Below are positions 47,418 through 55,800 of a stretch of DNA of 64,000 bases, in pieces (the stretch's first letter is position 1; every line of letters starts with the position of its first letter). Source of the stretch: Polynucleobacter paludilacus. Lineage in GTDB: Bacteria > Pseudomonadota > Gammaproteobacteria > Burkholderiales > Burkholderiaceae. The position numbers and the translations under genes are program-made. The stretch lies in contig NZ_CP061298.1 in NCBI RefSeq assembly GCF_018687595.1, positions 1,240,001 through 1,304,000 of the forward strand. The letters run 5' to 3'. The notes under the pieces are model-generated. The model ran no database searches and was not told the origin of the DNA. It saw only the letters and a list, made by a program, of their open reading frames with translations.

Positions 47418-48101
47418 CTATAGTGTTTCTAAGACCTCTGTTAAGGATTTGCCTTCGTAATTAGGCTTTTCGCCAATCTCCTCAAATGGATGACCAAGGC
47501 GATTGACCCAAAAAACATCAAAGCCAAACCATTTAGCGGCAAGCGCATCCCAAGCGTTGCTCGATACAAATAAGACTTCTTGCTTTTGGATCGGAAAGGC
47601 TTTTAATAACAATTCATAAGCTTGCGGTGCAGTTTTAAATAAGCGCACTTCTTCAACCGTAACCACTTGATCCAGGTAAGGCTTGAGACCGTTACTCTCA
47701 ACCACGGTAGCCAGCATCTCACGACTTCCATTCGACAGAATCGCTGTTGCAATCCCCTTTTCTTTGATAGCCTTGAGCACACTTAGGCTATCCGCAAATC
47801 CAGTGAGCTTGGCATACTGATCCATCAAGCGTTTCTCACTTGCGGCGGATAGCTCAAGATCCATTCGCTTGCAGACGTAACGCAGAGAGCGAATCGTCAA
47901 ATCCCAAAATGGAATGTAGTATTTGCTCCCACTAGGATTGGGATCACTCATTGTGACTAAACGGGTGTACTCAATTTGGCGATCCCGCCACATCAAGGCA
48001 AGCGCTGCACCATGACCGGGGAATAATTCTTCTGCCAATACTCCCATTGAGTAAACATCGAACAAGGTGCCGTAGGCATCAAAAGCAATGAGTTTGTACA
48101 T
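47418..48101 (-). CDS. Haloacid dehalogenase type II
   Basis: 227 residues from the ATG at 48101. HAD fold: nucleophile Asp in LIAFDAYGTLFDVYS, ILSNGSREML, and FVSSNAWDALAAKWFGFDVFWVNR, which is typical of L-2-haloacid dehalogenases. Catalytic Arg in MWRDRQIEYTRL. Releases halide from 2-haloacids in known members; whether halogenated substrates are its target here is unknown. Confidence 0.88.
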   Translation of the reverse strand: MYKLIAFDAYGTLFDVYSMGVLAEELFPGHGAALALMWRDRQIEYTRLVTMSDPNPSGSKYYIPFWDLTIRSLRYVCKRMDLELSAASEKRLMDQYAKLTGFADSLSVLKAIKEKGIATAILSNGSREMLATVVESNGLKPYLDQVVTVEEVRLFKTAPQAYELLLKAFPIQKQEVLFVSSNAWDALAAKWFGFDVFWVNRLGHPFEEIGEKPNYEGKSLTEVLETL

Positions 48102-48132
48102 AAACAATTAATTATTGCCGTTTTTATTTTGC

Positions 48133-49401
48133 TTAAGCATGTTTGTGCAATCGATTATGGACTGCCAATAATGCTAGAAGAGAAATGGTTGCCGCAGTCG
48201 AGAGGTAGTAGCCCACAAACTCTAGGCCGCAGTTTGTCGCCAACCAAGTAGCGATATAAGGAGCTAATGAGGCGCCCAAGATACCGGCTAGCGTAAATGA
48301 CAGTGATGAACCGGTATAACGCACGGTGGTTGGAAACAACTGACCTAGAGCAGTCCCGAGTGGGCCGTAAGTAAAGCCCATCAATAACAAGCCAATCGCT
48401 AAAAATATAACAGTGCTTAGCCAACTTCCTGAAGTAAAGAGCGGTGCGAATACGAGACCAAATACGAAGGCTGCCAGCATCGTCACAATGAGTACCTTGC
48501 CGCAACCAAACTTGTCAGATAAAACTCCAGAAACGGGCACCCCAATTGCGAAGAACAGCACTCCAATCATTTGCGCAATTAGAAAACTCGAGCGAGGGTA
48601 ATGCAGAACAGAAGTGCCCCAGCTCAAGGTAAATACTGTCATCAAATAGAAGACGGCGAAGGTTGTAATTGATAGCAAAGTTGCCCAAAACAAGGTAGCA
48701 GTATGTTTTGTGAGGACCTCCATCATCGGCATTTGCACGCGTTGATTTTTCTGAATAGCCTCCAAAAATGCAGGGGTCTCTTCAATCTTCAAACGCACAT
48801 ACAAGCCGACAAATACCAAGACCGCACTCGCGAGAAATGGAATGCGCCAGCCAAAATCAAAGAACTGCTCATCTGTTAAGTTTTTACTCAGAATCAGGAA
48901 AGTTCCGCTCGACAATAAGAAACCAATTGGCGCCCCCATTTGCGGGAACATGCCATACCAAGCTCGCTTACCTGCGGGTGCATTCTCTGTAGCTAGCAAA
49001 ACCGCTCCACCCCACTCACCTCCTAGGCCCAAGCCCTGGCCGAAGCGAAACAACGCCAATAAAATCGGAGCCAAGATACCAATCGAGGCATAGGTGGGCA
49101 ATAAACCAATCGCCACAGTAGAAGGGCCCATCGTCATCAGTGCAGCTACTAGCGTTGCTTTACGTCCAATACGATCGCCAAAGTGTCCAAATAAAGCGGC
49201 GCCGATGGGGCGCGCAAAGAAAGCCAGTGCAAAGGTGGCTAAGGACTGAAGTACAGCCGTGTTTGCATCACTCGATGGAAAGAAGAGTTTTGGGAAAACT
49301 AAAACGGCTGCTGTGGCATAAATGTAAAAGTCAAAAAACTCAATCGTGGTGCCAATTAAGCTAGCCGTTAATACGCGTGTTGCTGAATTCTTTTGGCTCA
49401 C
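48133..49401 (-). CDS. MFS transporter, metabolite:H+ symporter type (ProP/ShiA-like)
   Basis: 422 residues, twelve helices. It has FFDFYIYATAAVLVFPKLFF and GHFGDRIGRKATL between helices 2 and 3, GLGLGGEWGGAVLLATENAP near helix 4, all typical of the MHS family (carboxylic acids, betaine, shikimate). GTG start with GGAG 6 bp upstream. 32 bp before the dehalogenase gene, so it may import the haloacid or a related organic acid. Confidence 0.87.
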   Translation of the reverse strand: MSQKNSATRVLTASLIGTTIEFFDFYIYATAAVLVFPKLFFPSSDANTAVLQSLATFALAFFARPIGAALFGHFGDRIGRKATLVAALMTMGPSTVAIGLLPTYASIGILAPILLALFRFGQGLGLGGEWGGAVLLATENAPAGKRAWYGMFPQMGAPIGFLLSSGTFLILSKNLTDEQFFDFGWRIPFLASAVLVFVGLYVRLKIEETPAFLEAIQKNQRVQMPMMEVLTKHTATLFWATLLSITTFAVFYLMTVFTLSWGTSVLHYPRSSFLIAQMIGVLFFAIGVPVSGVLSDKFGCGKVLIVTMLAAFVFGLVFAPLFTSGSWLSTVIFLAIGLLLMGFTYGPLGTALGQLFPTTVRYTGSSLSFTLAGILGASLAPYIATWLATNCGLEFVGYYLSTAATISLLALLAVHNRLHKHA

Positions 49402-49592
49402 CCTTGTCTCCTATTTTTATTTTTTATTGCTAGCCTCATAGGCCAATCGTCTGCAAAATCATAGCATTGGGATAAAACGTAGATTGTGATCGAACCCCCT
49501 CCAAAACCCGTAATCGCTAGACCTTTAGGAATTCAGAACCATGATTTTGGAGTACATTACAAGGAATCAGTGTGAGTTAAATACCCATCAAA

Positions 49593-50210
49593 ATGAACCA
49601 GACCCCATCCATAGCCCCTCTGCGGAATTTCATTACGAATATGACTCGCTTGGTTGAAACCACTCAAGATGAAACCGTCTTGCTCGCAGAAAGTAAGCAA
49701 CTTCTCGCAAACCTGATTCAAAGTGACTCCTGGTTACCTGAGTTTTGTACTGTGCCCCACCCGGAGTTCTATCAGCAATACTTGCTGCATGCTGATCCAC
49801 TCGAGCGGTTTTCAGTGGTAAGTTTTGTGTGGGGTCCGGGACAAAAAACCCCGATTCATGATCACTGCACCTGGGGCTTAATTGGCATGCTCAGGGGCGC
49901 AGAAAAGGGACAGCGTTACCAATTCGACAACACTGGCAAGTTGGTAGTAGATGGGCCAGAGACCACCCTCAAACCAGGCGATATTGATGCAGTGAGCCCT
50001 CACATTGGTGACATTCATGTGGTGAGTAATGCCTTTGACGACCAGACCTCCATCAGCATCCATGTGTATGGAGGCAATATTGGCGCTATCCAACGGCATG
50101 TCTATGGGCTAGATACCGGTGAAATCAAACACTTTGTATCTGGATACTCATCAACCCAAACCCCCAATTTATGGGATCGCTCAGCCGAAGTGAGGGCCCA
50201 AATTCGCTAA
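49593..50210 (+). CDS. Cysteine dioxygenase family thiol dioxygenase
   Basis: 205-residue cupin with non-haem iron. The three-His site is visible as PIHDHCTWGLIGML and DIHVVSNAF. The N-terminal helix bundle and HPEFYQQYLLHADPLERF fit bacterial 3-mercaptopropionate/cysteine dioxygenases. The reaction is thiol to sulfinate using oxygen. I cannot decide between cysteine and 3-mercaptopropionate. Confidence 0.88.
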   Translation: MNQTPSIAPLRNFITNMTRLVETTQDETVLLAESKQLLANLIQSDSWLPEFCTVPHPEFYQQYLLHADPLERFSVVSFVWGPGQKTPIHDHCTWGLIGMLRGAEKGQRYQFDNTGKLVVDGPETTLKPGDIDAVSPHIGDIHVVSNAFDDQTSISIHVYGGNIGAIQRHVYGLDTGEIKHFVSGYSSTQTPNLWDRSAEVRAQIR

Positions 50211-50328
50211 AAACCTGTAAAAACAGACCTTTAGTAACTACCCATACTTATTGCTATCATGCAATATTCATCAAAAAGGCTCATAATAGCTAAGTATTAA
50301 CCCTAATACGCTAAATAAGGAGCCTTAA

Positions 50329-50490
50329 ATGACACAATTATTGAGTCTCTGGAATGAGGTTTTTGCCCAACAAAGCAAGACCGCCAATCTTGAGCAATTT
50401 ATTAACAGCCACAACCCCGCCTCTGAGCACGATGTTGAAGAGCTCACACGTGACTATTTATTTCACTACAGCACTGTACGGGGCCTCTAA
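50329..50490 (+). CDS. Small uncharacterised protein, 53 residues
   Basis: Frame with a strong AAGGAG ribosome site 6-7 bp before the ATG. It starts MTQLLSLWNEVFAQQSKTAN and ends RDYLFHYSTVRGL. It is amphipathic and acidic in the middle (PASEHDVEELTRDY), with no membrane helix. The next tiny frame begins 2 bp later. I do not recognise the family. Confidence 0.6.
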   Translation: MTQLLSLWNEVFAQQSKTANLEQFINSHNPASEHDVEELTRDYLFHYSTVRGL

Positions 50491-50492
50491 TC

Positions 50493-50588
50493 ATGAAATC
50501 ATTTAATTCATTTTTACAAGATCTACTGGCTTCTTATAAGGCCGCCAAAGAATGGCAAGAAAAAAATCTGCGCTCTGTGCTTGTCTAA
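50493..50588 (+). CDS. Small uncharacterised protein, 31 residues
   Basis: Thirty-one residues starting MKSFNSFLQDLLASYKAAKE, amphipathic helix with basic and aromatic residues (KEWQEKNLRSVLV), no membrane helix. Begins 2 bp after the 53-residue frame, so it is likely translated from the same message. A terminator (50630-50659) follows. Too short to be certain; the tandem arrangement and ribosome site are the support. Confidence 0.45.
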   Translation: MKSFNSFLQDLLASYKAAKEWQEKNLRSVLV

Positions 50589-50629
50589 AAGAGCAGTTCA
50601 GATTCTCTTAGCAGATTCTTGAGAGATAA

Positions 50630-50659
50630 AAAAATACCAACCTGTGGGTTGGTATTTTT
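50630..50659. terminator. Bidirectional terminator between small genes and cydB
   Basis: Thirteen-base perfect stem AAAAATACCAACC/GGTTGGTATTTTT with a TGTG loop. T runs on both strands, so it can end both the plus-strand small-gene transcript and the minus-strand cydAB transcript. Confidence 0.9.
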
Positions 50660-50685
50660 ATTTACAACTCCCTGCATCTGGCAAC

Positions 50686-51699
50686 TTAGTAATAACTGAG
50701 GGGCTCTGTTTTTCCCCAAAAGATTTTGTAGGAATAAATGGTGTAGCCAATGATGGTTGGCAGCACAACAATTGCACCCCAAAATATCATCCACAAAGAA
50801 TCTGTTGCAGAAGCTGCTTCCCAGATGGTCATTTTGCCGACGACAATATAAGGGAACATGCTGTAAGCGATTCCTAAGAAGGCCAACACAAAAATGGTGA
50901 CGCTCAGCGCAAATGGAAGCCAGACAGGCGCAGGTTTATCTCTTTGCATTTTTACTAAATACAAATCAATTAAAACAAAACAGGCCAGCGATAACACTGG
51001 AAATGGCAACAAATAAAAGATGTTCGGGAAAGTAAACCACTTTGCCGCAATCTCAGCACTAAAAAATGGAGTGGCTATAGAGATAATGCCTACTCCCAGG
51101 GCTGTCAACCACAAGCATTTTCTGGCCCAAGCTACTGCCTTGCGCTGAAGCTCTCCAGAGGTTTTCATGATCAGCCAGCCCGCTCCCAATAGGGCATAGC
51201 CAGCGGGTAAACACAATGCGACGATGAATGCGAATAACCAGCCCAAGCCTCCAGAGTCAAAGCCGATCACTTCTCTGCCCACCATAACACCTTGGGATGC
51301 GGCGGCCAAGAAGCTGCCAAAAAAGAATAGGAAATTCCAGACCGCTTTTTGACTGAGATGTGCCTTTGCCCGGAAGTCAAAAGAAACGCCGCGCAGAATG
51401 AGTCCAGCAAGCATGATGCCAACGGGTAAATAGAGCTCAGTCAAAATAATGCCATGCGCCATTGGGAAGGCGATCAAGAGCACGCCAACGCCCAGCACTA
51501 ACCAGGTTTCATTTGCGTCCCAAAATGGGCCGATTGAAGAAATCATGATGTCTTTTTCTTCATCTGTTGCCTGATTAAGCAAAATGCCGACGCCTAAGTC
51601 ATAACCGTCGAGGACAACATAGGCCACCATGGCAATACCCATGGCCACCAAAAAGAAAAGGGGCAGCCAGCCTGCAGGTTCTAGTAGATTGGGAATCAT
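50686..51699 (-). CDS. cydB: Cytochrome bd ubiquinol oxidase subunit II
   Basis: 337-residue membrane subunit with eight hydrophobic helices. Family segments are YVVLDGYDLGVGILL near residue 27, FWDANETWLVLGVGVLLIAFP and ILRGVSFDFRAKA. Follows cydA by 8 bp. No cydX-like small gene follows. Confidence 0.95.
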   Translation of the reverse strand: MIPNLLEPAGWLPLFFLVAMGIAMVAYVVLDGYDLGVGILLNQATDEEKDIMISSIGPFWDANETWLVLGVGVLLIAFPMAHGIILTELYLPVGIMLAGLILRGVSFDFRAKAHLSQKAVWNFLFFFGSFLAAASQGVMVGREVIGFDSGGLGWLFAFIVALCLPAGYALLGAGWLIMKTSGELQRKAVAWARKCLWLTALGVGIISIATPFFSAEIAAKWFTFPNIFYLLPFPVLSLACFVLIDLYLVKMQRDKPAPVWLPFALSVTIFVLAFLGIAYSMFPYIVVGKMTIWEAASATDSLWMIFWGAIVVLPTIIGYTIYSYKIFWGKTEPLSYY

Positions 51700-51707
51700 A
51701 TTTTTCT

Positions 51708-53060
51708 TTAAGCTCCGATAGGACGGTTAACTAAGTTTGGCCTTGCGTCATCGGCAGCTTTTACGGGACTAGTCTGACGGGCCAAATAGAACACCACCCA
51801 GATATAAGAAAGGATCAGGCCGAGATATAAGGTCAAATACATCACCAAGGTTCCTAAAATCATATTAGTTGGTAGTTTGGTAACAGCATCAGCCGTTTTT
51901 AGAACTCCCGTGACCAAGAAGGGTTGTCTGCCCACTTCTGTCACATACCAACCAGCTACGACACCAACCCATCCAGAAAAACTCATTGCGCTTAGGGTCT
52001 TTAAAAGCCATCTTGGTAGTTCTTGTTTTTTTCTCACAAGGTAGAAACCCACAAATGCTGTGAGCAACATTAACATTCCAATTCCAACCATGATGCGAAA
52101 AGCAAAGAAAACCGGTTTGACTGGAGGATGCTTATCAGGGAAGGCATCCAAGCCTTGAACCTCACCATCCCAAGAGTGTGTCAGATACAAGGATGCCAGT
52201 TTTGGTACAGCAACTTCATACTTGTTTGCCTTGCTAGCCTCATCTGGGACTGCAAACAAGACTGCATCAGCCCCTCTGGTGGTTTGCCAAATACCTTCCA
52301 TTGCCGCTACCTTAGCAGGCTGATATTCCAGAGTATTTAAGCCATGCATATCGCCCAAGACAATTTGCAAGGGGGCCAGTACTACAGCAACTGTCATAGA
52401 TAGCTTAATCAATGCTCGGCTACCAGCAAGATTAATACCTCGCAAGTATCGATAGGCAGAGATACCGGCAATTAAAAAGGTTACCGTCAAGAATGAAGCC
52501 GTCATCATATGGAAGAGGCGATATGGCATGGAGGGATTGAAAACAATCTCAAGCCAATTGGTCGCATGCGCTTGACCATTGATCATTTCAAAGCCCTGCG
52601 GGGTTTGCATCCAAGAATCTAAAACGATGATCCAAAAGGCCGACAGCGAAGTTCCAAAGGCAACGAGGAAGGTGGCAACAGTATGAGCTCGTTGTGAAAC
52701 CCGTTTCGCTCCGAAGAGCATGATCCCCAAAAAGGTCGCCTCAAGAAAAAAGGCTGACAACACTTCATAACCCAGCAAGGGTCCGGCGATATTACCCACC
52801 GTTTGCATATATCCTGGCCAATTCGTGCCGAACTGAAAGCTCATCGTAATGCCGCTCACAACGCCCAAGGCAAAGGTTAAGGCAAATATTTTGACCCAGA
52901 ACTGGTAAGCCTCGCTCCATTCGGAATGGCCAGTCTTATTAAATTTGATCTTGAAATACAACAGAGCCCAGGCTAATGCTATGGAGATAGTTGGAAAAAG
53001 AATATGAAAAGTAATGTTGGCAGCAAATTGAATTCTGCTCAAAATAAGTGCATCAAGCAT
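51708..53060 (-). CDS. cydA: Cytochrome bd ubiquinol oxidase subunit I (short Q-loop)
   Basis: 450-residue subunit that carries haems b558, b595 and d. His19 (ANITFHILFPT), His184 (YRLFHMMTASF) and the Met in FRIMVGIG are the expected ligands; Glu99 and Glu107 (GYEVLSAFFLEATF) line the proton path. The periplasmic Q-loop is short compared with the 522-residue E. coli protein, the cyanide-insensitive (CIO) type. GRQPFLVTGVLKTADAVT is present. It is the first gene of cydAB. Confidence 0.95.
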   Translation of the reverse strand: MLDALILSRIQFAANITFHILFPTISIALAWALLYFKIKFNKTGHSEWSEAYQFWVKIFALTFALGVVSGITMSFQFGTNWPGYMQTVGNIAGPLLGYEVLSAFFLEATFLGIMLFGAKRVSQRAHTVATFLVAFGTSLSAFWIIVLDSWMQTPQGFEMINGQAHATNWLEIVFNPSMPYRLFHMMTASFLTVTFLIAGISAYRYLRGINLAGSRALIKLSMTVAVVLAPLQIVLGDMHGLNTLEYQPAKVAAMEGIWQTTRGADAVLFAVPDEASKANKYEVAVPKLASLYLTHSWDGEVQGLDAFPDKHPPVKPVFFAFRIMVGIGMLMLLTAFVGFYLVRKKQELPRWLLKTLSAMSFSGWVGVVAGWYVTEVGRQPFLVTGVLKTADAVTKLPTNMILGTLVMYLTLYLGLILSYIWVVFYLARQTSPVKAADDARPNLVNRPIGA

Positions 53061-53172
53061 CGTATTACCCCTTATTTTTATCTTGTCCTTTCATTATGCT
53101 CTTCGGACATGGGTAAAACAATTGCTTGATCAGATTACTCAACTACCTTTATTGCTGTGAGGGGAATGTGCT

Positions 53173-54618
53173 CTAGCGGGCCCTAGAGCGGTATTCCTTG
53201 GCAGCTGCATTTTGAGCGATTACCTTCTCACGGAAATTAGCGACTAATGTTTTTTGGTGAGTGCTTCTATGGGTCTTAAGCCAATAAAGCACTCCGAGCA
53301 GAACAAACCAAATAGGTAAAACGTATAGTGCAACACGAGTATCTTCACTCAGTGTTAGCGCATAGAGAACAATTGCAAAAAATACAAACGCTACATAGGG
53401 CATCACCTTGCTCAGAGGCATTTTGTACTCAGACTCATCGTGAGCTTGGGGTAGTCGTCTGCAGTAGGCCAAGTAAGCCAGCAAAATCATAGTCCAGATA
53501 AAGATGAAGATAATGGCTGCTACGCTACTCACAATTTCAAAAGCCGCCATCATGGACTGTGTAGTCGTTAACAATACAGTCGCCAACATAATCAGCGCAG
53601 TTCCCAAAAAGATACCGCCGGATGGAATCTTGAAGGCAGTCAGCTTACCAAATACCGCTGGGGCATGGTGTTGCTTAGCCAGGCCATACAACATCCGTGA
53701 AGTGGCATAGATGCCGCTATTACTCGATGAGGTGGCAGAACTAATCACCACCAAGTTCACAAGCGATGCAGCACTGACCATGCCAATCAAAGAAAACATA
53801 CCAACAAAAGGACTTTCATTCGGGGAAATATCAGTCCAAGGGGTGACCATCATCAAAATCACGATTGTGCCAATATAGAAAATGATAATCCGCATGGGTA
53901 TCTTGTGAATCGCATCAGGCAACATGACTTTAGGATTGCGGGTCTCCGCCATCATCGTGCCGATAATTTCCATTCCAGCATAAGCAAAAATGGTCATTTG
54001 TAGACCGGCCAGCAATCCCGAAATTCCATGAGGAAAAAAGCCACCGTAAGACCACAGATTACTCACTTGCGCTTTCACTCCAGAAGGAGATACAAAACCG
54101 GTGGCGCACAAATAAATACCTAAACCAATCAGGCCAATAATGGCCATGACTTTAATTATGGCCATCCAAAATTCAAGCTCACCAAATGCTTTCACTGTTA
54201 ATAGATTTAAGGTCAGCAATAAGAGAATCAAGACCACTGCCGAAATCCAATGCGGCAAATCGGGGAACCAAAATGAAACATAGCCAGTGATCGCAATAAT
54301 TTCAGCAATCGCCGCCACAATCCAGACAAACCAATAAGACCAACCCACAAAAAATCCTGCTGCAGGCCCCAAGATATCTTCTGAAAAATCAACAAAGGAT
54401 TTGTAAGCCAGGTTATGCAGCAATAACTCGCCCATCGCCCGCATTACGAAATACAGAATCAGCCCAGTAATGGCATAGATAAAGATGATTCCAGGTCCAG
54501 CCAAAGAAATAGTTTTGCCTGAGCCCATAAACAGGCCGGTGCCAATACATCCACCAATGGCAATCATTTCGATATGGCGTTGATTCAGACCACGCTCTAG
54601 CTCACTACTCTTTTCCAT
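53173..54618 (-). CDS. Amino acid permease (APC family)
   Basis: About 481 residues, twelve helices. RGLNQRHIEMIAIGGCIGTGLFMGSG at the start is the classic AAT-family N-terminus (AroP, GabP, CycA, ProY). FAYAGMEIIGTMMAETRNP follows. The ATG at 54618 is preferred to the TTG upstream. Which amino acid it carries is unknown. Confidence 0.9.
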   Translation of the reverse strand: MEKSSELERGLNQRHIEMIAIGGCIGTGLFMGSGKTISLAGPGIIFIYAITGLILYFVMRAMGELLLHNLAYKSFVDFSEDILGPAAGFFVGWSYWFVWIVAAIAEIIAITGYVSFWFPDLPHWISAVVLILLLLTLNLLTVKAFGELEFWMAIIKVMAIIGLIGLGIYLCATGFVSPSGVKAQVSNLWSYGGFFPHGISGLLAGLQMTIFAYAGMEIIGTMMAETRNPKVMLPDAIHKIPMRIIIFYIGTIVILMMVTPWTDISPNESPFVGMFSLIGMVSAASLVNLVVISSATSSSNSGIYATSRMLYGLAKQHHAPAVFGKLTAFKIPSGGIFLGTALIMLATVLLTTTQSMMAAFEIVSSVAAIIFIFIWTMILLAYLAYCRRLPQAHDESEYKMPLSKVMPYVAFVFFAIVLYALTLSEDTRVALYVLPIWFVLLGVLYWLKTHRSTHQKTLVANFREKVIAQNAAAKEYRSRAR

Positions 54619-54695
54619 ATGAGACAACTTATGTTGGGTGTTAATAATAAAAAGACTATATCAAAGATAACTTTGGCTGCAGAGCATGTGCTTAT

Positions 54696-55349
54696 CTAGA
54701 TCAGTAGATGCCCAGTCTTCACAAAGATCGTACAGCCTTCTTGACTAAAGGGCTGGTGCAAGCTCATATGGGGACTTCTAATCCATGAACCGGTTGGATA
54801 GCGCCCGTGCTCATCCTCAAACACGCCATCAATGACAAAGATTTCTTCACCACCAAAATGCTTATGTGGATTGAAGTAGGTTTGCGGCGCCCAACGAACT
54901 AAAGTCGATCCACTACCTTGCCGCATGAGTGGCATCACATGAAGACCGGGAACCATGCCTTGATACCAAGGGGCTGTTTTGGTATCGACGATCTCTCGCT
55001 CCACTTGATCGGGACCAAGATGTCGCAACTTCACAAAGAGAGTGCACCCAGCATCGCTAAATGGTGCATGAGAAGAGCTCGGTGGATTCATGATGTAAGT
55101 CCCAGCGGAATAATCGCCAGTCTCATCGCTAAATACTCCATCTAAAACAAATATCTCTTCACCAAATTCATGACTATGGGTTGGAAACTTGGATCCTGGT
55201 TGATAGCGAACTATGGAAGTCGCTTTCGCCAGCTCGTCACCCATACGATCCAGCATGCGTCTCTCCACCCCCAATTCGGGACTTGGGATCCACGGTAAGT
55301 CGTGATGATTTATCACAACTCTCTGACTGTAATCAGCGTTGATATTCAT
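54696..55349 (-). CDS. Two-cupin ChrR-like protein
   Basis: 217 residues made of two similar cupin halves. The first has PTHSHEFGEEIFVLDGVFSD (about residues 56-75) and the second NPHKHFGGEEIFVIDGVFED, each with the His/Glu metal ligands followed by AGTYIMNPPSSSHAPF or TGSWIRSPHMSLHQPF. The halves resemble the C-terminal cupin of the anti-sigma factor ChrR, without its zinc-binding N-terminal domain, so it is unlikely to be an anti-sigma factor itself. It could store, sense or oxidise a small molecule. Confidence 0.82.
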   Translation of the reverse strand: MNINADYSQRVVINHHDLPWIPSPELGVERRMLDRMGDELAKATSIVRYQPGSKFPTHSHEFGEEIFVLDGVFSDETGDYSAGTYIMNPPSSSHAPFSDAGCTLFVKLRHLGPDQVEREIVDTKTAPWYQGMVPGLHVMPLMRQGSGSTLVRWAPQTYFNPHKHFGGEEIFVIDGVFEDEHGRYPTGSWIRSPHMSLHQPFSQEGCTIFVKTGHLLI

Positions 55350-55454
55350 TTAGTTCATTTCAGATATTTAAAAACTTCACAAAGCATAGCAAGCAAAATG
55401 AATGTGTGCCCAAAAGACAAAACCCCCACCATTGCTGATGAGGGTTTGCTTTTC

Positions 55455-55499
55455 TGGTGGGCCCACCAGGACTTGAACCTGGGACCAAAGGATTATGAG
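55455..55499 (-). other. 3' half of tRNA with CAU anticodon (attachment-site-like remnant)
   Basis: On the minus strand this reads CTCATAA (anticodon loop, CAU), TCCTT (3' anticodon stem), TGGTC (variable loop), CCAGG-TTCAAGT-CCTGG (complete T arm), TGGGCCC (acceptor), A, then CCA. Homology to a tRNA stops exactly at the 5' edge of the anticodon loop: the base before it is T, not the A needed to pair. The D arm and 5' anticodon stem are missing. This is the pattern left by tyrosine integrases that recombine at the anticodon loop and duplicate the 3' end of the tRNA gene. It is not a working tRNA. Confidence 0.85.
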
Positions 55500-55556
55500 A
55501 GCAGACATCCAAGATAGACCCTTATAAACAGGGGCTCTGCGGGTGGTCAGTGTCGG

Positions 55557-55580
55557 TGTGTAAGCAAATGTGTAAGCAAA
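55557..55580. repeat. Tandem 12-bp direct repeat TGTGTAAGCAAA x2
   Basis: Two perfect adjacent copies of TGTGTAAGCAAA, 58 bp from the tRNA half. Short direct repeats of this kind next to a tRNA attachment site resemble integrase arm-binding sites; this role is inferred. Confidence 0.75.
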
Positions 55581-55614
55581 TTCGTGGATTTAAAGGAAGC
55601 GTGGGATCACTCTT

Positions 55615-55629
55615 TGGTTTTCAAAACCA
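55615..55629. repeat. Short inverted repeat TGGTTTT-C-AAAACCA
   Basis: Seven-base perfect dyad around one central base. First of three dyads lying within 100 bp. Possibly a protein-binding site. Confidence 0.5.
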
Positions 55630-55636
55630 CAGGAAT

Positions 55637-55671
55637 TTTGGAACAACCATCTAGCACTTCGTTGCTCCAAA
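55637..55671. repeat. Interrupted hairpin TTTGGAACAAC...GTTGCTCCAAA
   Basis: Eleven-position stem with a single A/C mismatch and a 13-base loop. It could be a structured RNA or single-stranded DNA recombination site; function unknown. Confidence 0.5.
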
Positions 55672-55691
55672 GTACATTTTGAATGATTTGT

Positions 55692-55714
55692 AAGTGTTAC
55701 TTAAAGTAACGCTT
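55692..55714. repeat. Inverted repeat AAGTGTTACTT-A-AAGTAACGCTT
   Basis: Eleven-base dyad (one G/T wobble) with a single central base, the shape of an operator for a dimeric regulator. Lies about 90 bp from the end of the YeeE-like gene. Confidence 0.55.
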
Positions 55715-55761
55715 GTTTAACCAACGACCGCTACCGACCCAAAGCAGTCATAAAAAGAAAA

Positions 55762-55781
55762 AAACCGCCCGAAGGCGGTTT
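55762..55781 (-). terminator. Rho-independent terminator of the sox cluster
   Basis: Stem AAACCGCC/GGCGGTTT with CGAA loop; read on the minus strand it is followed by TTTTCTTTTTA. It lies 19 bp after the last gene of the sox cluster, so this is the transcript end. Confidence 0.85.
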
Positions 55782-55800
55782 AGATCTAACGTAAATTGGA

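Larger units (their letters stand above)
55350..55800. other. Gene-free 451 bp intergenic region with mobile-element scars
   Basis: No protein gene is supported here. The stretch holds a 45-bp tRNA 3' half (55455-55499), a tandem 12-mer (55557-55580), three inverted repeats (55615-55714) and a terminator (55762-55781). An open frame running through the tRNA piece (ending at 55517) is a common artefact of tRNA genes and is not coding. Confidence 0.75.

Noticed and set aside
50585..50700. CydX-like small subunit after cydB
   Set aside because: The only frame there translates the terminator and has no membrane helix.
53061..53172. FNR/Anr-type box before cydA (TTGCTTGATCAG region)
   Set aside because: Does not fit TTGAT-N4-ATCAA; too weak to report.
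55302..55517. Plus-strand frame of 71 residues through the tRNA piece (HQDLNLGPKDYE)
   Set aside because: A well-known artefact of translating the antisense of tRNA 3' ends.
55455..55521. A complete tRNA gene on the minus strand, because GGGTCTA at 55515-55521 can pair with the acceptor 3' strand
   Set aside because: It would be only 67 nt, the 5' anticodon stem does not pair with TCCTT, and no D arm exists. The pairing is probably chance.
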